The notes below the pieces were generated by a model. That model had not been told where the DNA came from and made no database searches. It saw only the letters and a program-made list of their open reading frames with translations. 16,452 bases of DNA, from positions 1 to 16,452 of the forward strand of contig JAFLSH010000022.1 in assembly GCA_022511055.1 (NCBI GenBank). The letters are read 5' to 3'. The DNA comes from Prevotella sp. (GTDB taxonomy: Bacteria; Bacteroidota; Bacteroidia; Bacteroidales; Bacteroidaceae). Position numbers and translations under genes: made by a program. Positions 7,845-14,638 of the stretch are shown one piece after another (the stretch's first letter is position 1; each line of letters opens with the position of its first letter).

Positions 7845-9773
7845 ATGAAACTGAAATATCAATTAATCTGTGCCATTTGCGCCATCTGCGCCATCACTGC
7901 CTGCAAGGATGAGAGCATACCCGATAACTTTTATTCATCAACCAAGGTGACTGCCGCAGGCTTCATTCAGGAGAACAGCGAAGTCTTCAGTGAATTCCAG
8001 GAGATACTGAATCGTGCGAACTATTTCTCCATGCTGGCCACATACGGTGAGTACACGGTCTTTGTGCCGACCAATGATGCGGTCAGCACTTATCTCAGCG
8101 AGAATGGCTATAAAACTGTCAACGACATTCCGCTGGCCATCTGCGACACGCTGGCGCGCACACATATCGTGAAGACCCAGGCGCTCTTCACCACCGACAT
8201 TGCCAGTGAGTCAATGCCCATGAACATGAACGACCGCTACATTGAGCTGTCTACCGACTCTGATGTGACAAACAACAATGCGCTTGTGGTCTATGTCAAC
8301 AAGCGTTCACGCATCATTCAGAAAGACGACTCGGTGACCAACGGCGTAGTACATGTCATTGACCGCATGCTGACCGCCAGCAACCAGTTCCTGCCAGACC
8401 TGATAGGCGAAGACCCCTCGCTGACCATCTTCTACGATGCCCTGAAACTGACAGGCATGGCTGACTCTATTTCCAGGTACATCGACGAGACCTATAGCTG
8501 CGGTGACGACTCGGTAACCAACGGTGTGAAAGTGAAGTACAGTACTTCATCGACTGGTCAGGCCAACCTGCTGACAGCCTATTTCCCCGAGAAACGATAT
8601 TTTAAGTACACGGCCTTTGTCGAGCCTGACTCTGTCTACCGGGCTCACGGCATTGACAACCTTGAAAAGCTGATAGCCTATGCCAAGCAGGTCTACGATG
8701 AATCTTACCCGGAAGATGCCGGCCTTTATGATGATGATTTCAAGCACCGTAAGAACCCGCTGAACCGCTTTGTCAGCTACCATCTCATCAACCGTATCGG
8801 TTTGTATGAAGACTGGGTGACGTTAGGAATCATTATGGAGAACTGCCATATCCCCAACGTGGCTGACCCCGAAGACTATTACGAGGCCATGGCTCCCCAC
8901 ACCATTATGCGCTTCTGCTATGCAGCCGACAATCTGTATATCAACCGCAAAGGCTTGATGCGCAACGCGCCGGTAAGGGGTGTGCGTGTGCTGAAGCGCG
9001 AAGAGAGCGGCAGCGCCGAGCAGTCGGCCATGAACGGTGTGTACCACTACATCGACGACATACTGGTCTATTCAAGCGATGTGCGTAACAACGTTCTCAA
9101 CCGCCGTATGCGCATTGACGGAACAACGCTCAGCCCAGACTTCATGAATGCCAACGCCCGTGTCCACTGGATGGAGCAAAACCACCTGACGGGCTTCAAG
9201 AACGGCTACGTGACCGACTGGCGGATGAGCGACGAGACCTTTGTAGGCGTTCACAGTGAGCAAAGCTCATGGTGGAGCTATGAGGGCAATGCCATCTGTG
9301 TCTCAGGTATCTACGACGTGAGCATGAAACTGCCTCCCGTGCCGTTCTCGGGAACGTGGGAAATCCGCATGGGCTACTCCATGGGCGACGACCGTGGTGC
9401 TGCACAGGTCTACCTGAACAACGAGCCTTGCGGTGTGCCCGTAGACTTCCGCACACAGAACACCGGCGGTGACTACACTGGCTGGGAGCCTGACACCGAA
9501 GACGAAGACGAGAATATTGCACTCGACAAGGCCATGCGCAACCGCGGCTACATGAAGGCCATGGACAGCTACGGCGGCAACGACCCGTTCCGCGGCCGCG
9601 CCAACACGCTGGTACGCCGCATTCTTACCCGCCAGTACCTGAGTACCGAGGAGGAATACTGGCTGCGTTTCCGCCAGGTGCTTGACGATGAAAACCTCTA
9701 TATGTCGTTTGACTATATTGAACTCTGCCCGAAGAGTGTCTATGACAGCCCGAATGGTGAAGACAGGCATTAA
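7845..9773 (+). CDS. FAS1 lipoprotein with C-terminal beta-sandwich-like module
   Basis: A 642-residue predicted surface lipoprotein. The lipobox ITAC gives Cys20, followed by KDES, a close match to the K-(D/E)2 surface-export signal described in Bacteroidota. Two FAS1 repeats are seen: the first with YTVFVPTNDAV (about 70-80) and NGVVHVIDRML (about 166-176); the second a variant with CGDD (219-222), KRYF (250-253), YTAFVEPDSVY (about 255-265) and NGVYHYIDDILV (about 397-408). From about 410 to the end is a different, beta-rich region with GTWEIRMGYSM (about 502), RGAAQVYLNNEPCGVPVDF and a final FDYIELCP (622-629). That pattern resembles carbohydrate-binding or galactose-binding-like modules; similar Bacteroidota proteins carry a DUF tag that I cannot verify here. 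It follows SusD A by 18 nt, the usual place for a surface glycan-binding protein. No catalytic motif is seen. Confidence 0.88.
   Translation: MKLKYQLICAICAICAITACKDESIPDNFYSSTKVTAAGFIQENSEVFSEFQEILNRANYFSMLATYGEYTVFVPTNDAVSTYLSENGYKTVNDIPLAICDTLARTHIVKTQALFTTDIASESMPMNMNDRYIELSTDSDVTNNNALVVYVNKRSRIIQKDDSVTNGVVHVIDRMLTASNQFLPDLIGEDPSLTIFYDALKLTGMADSISRYIDETYSCGDDSVTNGVKVKYSTSSTGQANLLTAYFPEKRYFKYTAFVEPDSVYRAHGIDNLEKLIAYAKQVYDESYPEDAGLYDDDFKHRKNPLNRFVSYHLINRIGLYEDWVTLGIIMENCHIPNVADPEDYYEAMAPHTIMRFCYAADNLYINRKGLMRNAPVRGVRVLKREESGSAEQSAMNGVYHYIDDILVYSSDVRNNVLNRRMRIDGTTLSPDFMNANARVHWMEQNHLTGFKNGYVTDWRMSDETFVGVHSEQSSWWSYEGNAICVSGIYDVSMKLPPVPFSGTWEIRMGYSMGDDRGAAQVYLNNEPCGVPVDFRTQNTGGDYTGWEPDTEDEDENIALDKAMRNRGYMKAMDSYGGNDPFRGRANTLVRRILTRQYLSTEEEYWLRFRQVLDDENLYMSFDYIELCPKSVYDSPNGEDRH
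7869..7895 (+). repeat. Three tandem 9-bp units in a signal peptide
   Basis: Three consecutive 9-bp units (TGTGCCATT, TGCGCCATC, TGCGCCATC) encode Cys-Ala-Ile three times, forming residues 9-17 of the hydrophobic core of the lipoprotein signal peptide. Gain or loss of a unit would keep the reading frame and change only h-region length. Confidence 0.85.
8325..8347 (+). repeat. Copy 1 of a 23-bp near-exact repeat (DDSVTNGV)
   Basis: This stretch recurs at 8505-8527, exactly 180 nt downstream in the same frame, with two mismatches, both at third codon positions. Both copies encode the octapeptide DDSVTNGV (residues 161-168 and 221-228 of the FAS1 lipoprotein). This copy leads into the canonical FAS1 closing motif NGVVHVID. 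Confidence 0.8.
8505..8527 (+). repeat. Copy 2 of a 23-bp near-exact repeat (DDSVTNGV)
   Basis: Second copy of the repeat at 8325-8347. Here the octapeptide overlaps the CGDD segment of the second FAS1 repeat and is followed by KVKYS rather than VHVID, so it is not at the structurally equivalent FAS1 position. Confidence 0.8.
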
Positions 9774-9803
9774 TCACTATACAACTAACGAGAATCGAAT
9801 AAT

Positions 9804-11402
9804 ATGAAAGCAATCCATCCAATAATCTGTGCAATGCTCGTAGTGGGAGGTCTGACAGCCTGCTCCGAGTGGGATGACCACTACAAGGCTTCAGCCGAAG
9901 CCGGTGGCAACAACCTCACGCTGTGGCAGACCATGAAGCAGAATCAGCAGCTGAGCGACTTCTGCGAAGTGCTTCAGAACACCGCCGTGTTCCGCCAGCA
10001 CAAGAAGACAAGTGTCAGCTATGCCGACCTGCTCGACAGCGGCCAGTCGTTCACCGTTCTGGCTCCTGTCAACGGCACATTCAACAAAGACTCCCTGCTC
10101 CAGCTGGTAGCCACCAACCAGGGCGACTCCATGGTCGAGAAATCGTTTGTACTCAACCACCTGTCACGCTCAAACGTGTCACTTTTCGACCAAATGCAGC
10201 AGATGCGCATGGCTAACACCAAGCTCGTTGAGATTGGCAACGGCAAGGCTGGCGACATAACCATCCTGACGCCCAACCAGCACACCCATAACGGCATACT
10301 GCATGTTCTGCAATCGCAGCTGCCCTACAGCTACAATCTCTATGAGGCCATGACCGACCTGCCGCAGTTCCAGACCATCGGCCAGACACTGCGCCAGTAC
10401 GAGGAAGACTTCTTCGACGAGAACAAGTCGCTGTCGAGCGGCATGCTTGACGGTGTGCCCATCTATGTCGACTCCGTAGTCATTGAGCGCAACCAGCTGC
10501 TGGAGGGTTTTGGCCTGATTAACGCCGAAGACTCCACCTACCTGATGGTGGCCCCCACCAACGATGGCTGGCAGAAGGCGTGGGATGAGGCGATGCCGTA
10601 CTTCACGTTTGACGAGACGGTCGAGAAGCGCGACTCGCTGCAACAGTACTGGGCCAGCCGTGCCCTGCTCGACGATGCAGTCTTCAGCATGACCCTGCAA
10701 AACTCGCCGCAAGACTCGCTCATCTCTGGTCAGTACAACCGCCTGCAGCCAAAGTACCATGTCTTCTATAAGCCATTCGACACTGGTATCCTGAGTAATC
10801 CCGAGCGCATTATCCATTGCAGCAACGGCACACTCTACCAGACCCGCGAGTGGCCTTTCCGCCCGGAAGACACTTACTTCCAGGAGCTGAAGACCGAGGG
10901 TGAGATGGAATCAAGGATTATCGACTACTCTTCGTGTTCCTACGACACCCGCATCTTCTCTGCCGACAGCATTTCGGAAAGCGGCTATCTCGACATTATC
11001 CCTGCCTCGGCAACCGCCAACTGGAATGTTACTTTCCGGGTCGACAATACCCTTGCCGCCTGCTACGACGTGTGCGCAGTGGTGCTGCCCAAGTCGGTCT
11101 ACAACCCCACCAACCCCGACCTGCGCCCCTGCAAGTTCCGCGCCAACATCAGCTATGTTGATGCCAACGGCAAGCAGCAGAACTTCAACTGCGAGAACAC
11201 CAACTTCATCAGCGACCCCCTGCGCGTAGACACCATTGTGCTGGCAAAGGCGTTCAGCTTCCCTGTCTGCAACTACGACCAGACCAACCAGAAGATAACA
11301 GTGCGGCTGAACTGCAACATTCTGGCGCGCGAGAGTACCACCTACGCCCGCGAGATGTATCTTGACTGCATCTATCTGCGCCCCGCAAAGCGAGAAGATT
11401 AA
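9804..11402 (+). CDS. FAS1 lipoprotein with Cys-rich C-terminal beta module
   Basis: A 532-residue predicted surface lipoprotein. The lipobox LTAC gives Cys20, followed by SEWDDHYK, a beginning I associate with Bacteroidota FAS1 lipoproteins. Two FAS1 repeats: the first around FTVLAPVNGTF (about 83-93) and HNGILHVLQSQLP; the second around YLMVAPTNDGW (about 246-256), ending in the variant CSNGTLYQTREWPF (about 339-352), which parallels the second repeat of the first gene. From about 385 to the end is a beta-rich domain with eight cysteines, ending MYLDCIYLRPA, similar in layout to the end of the preceding protein (FDYIELCP). No enzymatic motif is seen. It lies 30 nt after the previous gene and 33 nt before SusC B, so it may serve either importer. 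Likely role: surface binding or adhesion accessory; ligand unknown. Confidence 0.87.
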   Translation: MKAIHPIICAMLVVGGLTACSEWDDHYKASAEAGGNNLTLWQTMKQNQQLSDFCEVLQNTAVFRQHKKTSVSYADLLDSGQSFTVLAPVNGTFNKDSLLQLVATNQGDSMVEKSFVLNHLSRSNVSLFDQMQQMRMANTKLVEIGNGKAGDITILTPNQHTHNGILHVLQSQLPYSYNLYEAMTDLPQFQTIGQTLRQYEEDFFDENKSLSSGMLDGVPIYVDSVVIERNQLLEGFGLINAEDSTYLMVAPTNDGWQKAWDEAMPYFTFDETVEKRDSLQQYWASRALLDDAVFSMTLQNSPQDSLISGQYNRLQPKYHVFYKPFDTGILSNPERIIHCSNGTLYQTREWPFRPEDTYFQELKTEGEMESRIIDYSSCSYDTRIFSADSISESGYLDIIPASATANWNVTFRVDNTLAACYDVCAVVLPKSVYNPTNPDLRPCKFRANISYVDANGKQQNFNCENTNFISDPLRVDTIVLAKAFSFPVCNYDQTNQKITVRLNCNILARESTTYAREMYLDCIYLRPAKRED

Positions 11403-11435
11403 GACCCCAATGGAACTCAAAACAAGATTAGCATT

Positions 11436-14400
11436 ATGAAACGACTGTATATTTTAGCATTCCTACTTTCCAGTTTTCTCGGCGCACCACTTGTGGCGCA
11501 GACCCTTGACAAGACTGTCAGCGGCACCGTTACCGATGCCGCCACAGGCCAGCCTATCCATGGTGTCTACATAGAGGCTTACAACAACAGCCGCTATACG
11601 GCCATGACCGACGAGCAGGGCCACTACCAGCTGCAGGTGCCCGACCACGTGAACAGCCTCTCCATGCGCGTAGACGGCTACCAGCTTTTGCAGGTGGCCA
11701 TTGGCAGCCAGCCCGCGCAGACTAATGCCCAGCTCTATGCCAGCACCTTCAGCCCCATCTATGAACGGCAGACACAGGGTGCCCGGAGCCGCTCCATTGC
11801 CGGTTTCGACAACACCGCTGAGGTGAGCATCGACCCGCTCATTGCCCAGCGCCTGGGTGCCGATGTGCGCAGCATCAGCCGTGGCGCCAACCAGGGTGTG
11901 GGCAACGTGATGTTCATCGGCGGACTTAACAGCCTGCAAATCAACGCCCAGCCGCTGGTAGTCATCGACGGCGTAATCATGGACATGCAATACGACCGCC
12001 AGATGCTGCACGACGGCTACTACAACAACCTGCTCTCAAACATCAACGTAAACGACATTGAACGCGTGACCGTGCTGAAGAGCGGCACCGCCATCTACGG
12101 CGCTAAGGCGGCCAACGGCGTACTGCTCATTGAGACGAAGCGCAACAAGTCGATGGCCACCAAGATTGACGTGACCATCAACGGCCGCTACGAGCTGATA
12201 CCCCGCCTGCCAAGCATGTTTGGTGCCGAGGACTACCGCCTCTATGCCACCCAGCTGCTGGCCAATCAGACGGCCGACGTTTCGAAGCTGAAGTTTGTCA
12301 ACAGCGACCCCAACTATTTCTATTACAAGCAGTATCACAATCAGACCGACTGGACTGACGAGACCTACCGCAATGCCTTCACCAGCAACTACGGCATTAA
12401 CGTGCAGGGCGGCGACGACGTGGCCAACTACAACCTCTCCGTGGGCTACTCCATTGCTAACAGCACACTGAAATCCAACGATTTCACCCGCTTCAACATG
12501 CGACTGAACACTGACATTAACATCTTCCGCCGCCTGAAGGCGCGCTTCGATGCTTCCTACAGTGATGTCAACCGCAACCTGCGCGACGACGGCATTTCCG
12601 CCAATGTCAACACGGCGACCATCACCTCGCCGGGCTTCCTCTCGCTCATCAAGTCGCCCTTCCTCTCGCCATACGCCTACGACCTTAACGGCAATCTCTC
12701 GCACTATCTGTCTGAGGCCGACGACTACCTGAGCGAAGTCTACGACAGCGATGCCTCGCTGGCCAATCCCAGCAGCATTCTTGAGTACGGCGAAGGCAAG
12801 AACCGCAACCAGTTCGGCAACCGCATGATTACGTTCTCTGTCACGCCGCGCTATGAGTTCAACAAGCACCTGACGCTCAGCGAGCATTTCAACTTCTCGC
12901 TTATCAACACCAACGAGAACTACTACCTGCCCACGAGCGGTGTGCCCGCCTTCAAGGTCGAGGGACTCGGCGACACCTATGTCGACAACGTGGCACAGAG
13001 CCTCGCCGCCAGGCAGAACGCCATTCAGAGCGACACCCGCCTCACTTGGCAGAACAGCTACGATGCACACGCCATCAACCTGATGGGCGGCCTGCGCTAC
13101 CTGAGCCAGAGCTACAGGCTGAACACCCAGCGCGGCTACAACGGCTACAACTCCGGCAACGACAAGCGGCCTAACATGTCGGGCTCGTTGTTATATAAAG
13201 ACACCGACGGCGCCGACGACAAGGTGCGCGACCTGACCTGGTACGCACAGGCCGACTACAACTATGCCGAGAAATACTATCTCACGGCCGGACTCTCCGC
13301 TGCCGCCTCTTCGCGCTTCGGCAACGATGCCGACGGGCTGAAGCTCTGCGGCGTGGTCTGGGGTCTTTTCCCCAGTGTCAACGCGGCATGGGTGCTTTCC
13401 AACGAGAAGTGGATGGCTGATATCAAGGGCATTAACTACCTGCGCCTGAATGCGGGTCTCGACGTGACGGGCAACGACGATATCGACTTCACCGCCTCGC
13501 GCACCTACTTCATTGCCAACCGCATGCTCAACTCCTTTGTCGACGGCAAGTCTATCAGCAACATTGGCAACACCAAGCTCAAGTGGGAGACCACCAGACG
13601 GGTGACCGCCGGACTGGAGGGTAACTTCATCAACAACCGCCTGAACGTGCGCCTGAACTACTTCAAGGGCTGGACCAGCAACCTGCTGACACTCAGCCAG
13701 CTGGCATGGACCAGCGGACTGGCACAGAACTGGGGCAACGACGGAAAGCTGCAGAACGAGGGCTTCGATGTCGGCTTCGGCCTGAAGCTGCTCGCCCTGA
13801 AGGACTTCCAGTGGGAGGCCGGCGCCAGCATGGGCCACTATGTCAACAAGCTCACCGACCTGCCCGGACAGAACACCTCATTCGAGACCGACATCTACGG
13901 TGCTACCATTCTCTCTGAGGTGGGCAACCCCGTGGGCCTGTTCTACGGCTACAAGACGGACGGCGTGTTCGCCACTCAGGCCGATGCCGATGCCGCCGCA
14001 CTCTATCTGGAAGACGAGAGCGGCACCCGCCATTACTTTGCGGCGGGCGACATGCAGTACGCAGACCTTGACGGCAACCACCTGATTGACGGTCGCGACC
14101 GCACAATCATCGGCGACCCCAACCCCGACATCTTCGGTAACATCTATACCAACCTGGCGTGGAAGAACTGGACACTCAGCGCCGTGTTCAACTATTCGCT
14201 GGGCAACGACGTGTTCAACTACCAGCGCATGATGCTTGAGTGCGGCTCGCGCTTCTACAACCAGACCACCGCCATGAGCCAGCGCTGGACCACCGAGGGC
14301 CAGCAGACCAGCATTCCCCGTGTCAGCTACGGCGACCCGATGGGCAACAGCCGCTTCAGCGACCGCTGGATTGAAGACGGCTCCTATCTGCGCCTGCGCA

Positions 14401-14612
14401 ACGTGACACTGGCCTACCAGCTGCCTATCACGAGTACCTACCTGCAAGGCATCACCTTCTGGGCATCGGCCGCCAACCTCTTCACCCTGAGCCGCTACCT
14501 GGGCAGCGACCCCGACTGCGCACTCTCAGGCAACGTGTTGGCACAAGGCATAGACCGCGGCCTGCTGGCAGCTTCACGCTCGTTCTCATTAGGCATAAAA
14601 ATAAACTTGTAA
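11436..14612 (+). CDS. SusC/RagA-family TonB-dependent outer-membrane transporter (B), divergent plug
   Basis: A 1058-residue outer-membrane barrel. The signal peptide probably cleaves after LVA (residue 21). An N-terminal carboxypeptidase-regulatory-like domain (about 28-92) starts VSGTVTDAATGQPIHGV. The plug (about 130-235) contains MFIGGLNSLQINAQPLVVID and VLKSGTAIYGAKAANGVLLI, recognisable as SusC but divergent: the usual RxRG is FIGG, and the VLKDAAATAIYG segment is two residues shorter. No TonB-box-like EVTVTA segment is evident between the N-terminal domain and the plug. The barrel carries the SusC loop DLDGNHLIDGRD (about 877) followed by TIIGDPNPD, and ends FSLGIKINL. The first SusC is clearly a different paralogue. 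SusD B follows directly. Family is confident; substrate is unknown, and loss or weakening of TonB coupling is possible but unproven. Confidence 0.95.
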   Translation: MKRLYILAFLLSSFLGAPLVAQTLDKTVSGTVTDAATGQPIHGVYIEAYNNSRYTAMTDEQGHYQLQVPDHVNSLSMRVDGYQLLQVAIGSQPAQTNAQLYASTFSPIYERQTQGARSRSIAGFDNTAEVSIDPLIAQRLGADVRSISRGANQGVGNVMFIGGLNSLQINAQPLVVIDGVIMDMQYDRQMLHDGYYNNLLSNINVNDIERVTVLKSGTAIYGAKAANGVLLIETKRNKSMATKIDVTINGRYELIPRLPSMFGAEDYRLYATQLLANQTADVSKLKFVNSDPNYFYYKQYHNQTDWTDETYRNAFTSNYGINVQGGDDVANYNLSVGYSIANSTLKSNDFTRFNMRLNTDINIFRRLKARFDASYSDVNRNLRDDGISANVNTATITSPGFLSLIKSPFLSPYAYDLNGNLSHYLSEADDYLSEVYDSDASLANPSSILEYGEGKNRNQFGNRMITFSVTPRYEFNKHLTLSEHFNFSLINTNENYYLPTSGVPAFKVEGLGDTYVDNVAQSLAARQNAIQSDTRLTWQNSYDAHAINLMGGLRYLSQSYRLNTQRGYNGYNSGNDKRPNMSGSLLYKDTDGADDKVRDLTWYAQADYNYAEKYYLTAGLSAAASSRFGNDADGLKLCGVVWGLFPSVNAAWVLSNEKWMADIKGINYLRLNAGLDVTGNDDIDFTASRTYFIANRMLNSFVDGKSISNIGNTKLKWETTRRVTAGLEGNFINNRLNVRLNYFKGWTSNLLTLSQLAWTSGLAQNWGNDGKLQNEGFDVGFGLKLLALKDFQWEAGASMGHYVNKLTDLPGQNTSFETDIYGATILSEVGNPVGLFYGYKTDGVFATQADADAAALYLEDESGTRHYFAAGDMQYADLDGNHLIDGRDRTIIGDPNPDIFGNIYTNLAWKNWTLSAVFNYSLGNDVFNYQRMMLECGSRFYNQTTAMSQRWTTEGQQTSIPRVSYGDPMGNSRFSDRWIEDGSYLRLRNVTLAYQLPITSTYLQGITFWASAANLFTLSRYLGSDPDCALSGNVLAQGIDRGLLAASRSFSLGIKINL

Positions 14613-14638
14613 TTGTGAAAACCGAAAAACTGAAGACT

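Noticed and set aside
12036..13070. 344-codon open frame on the minus strand within SusC B
   Set aside because: It lies wholly antisense to a well-supported SusC. Its composition (Val, Ala, Gly and His rich) is typical of the antisense shadow of GC-rich coding DNA, with no recognisable motifs.
14615..14638. GTG start for SusD B, 2 nt after the SusC B stop
   Set aside because: Possible, but it adds eight polar residues before an already complete signal peptide, and every other gene here uses ATG with a 10-33 nt gap.
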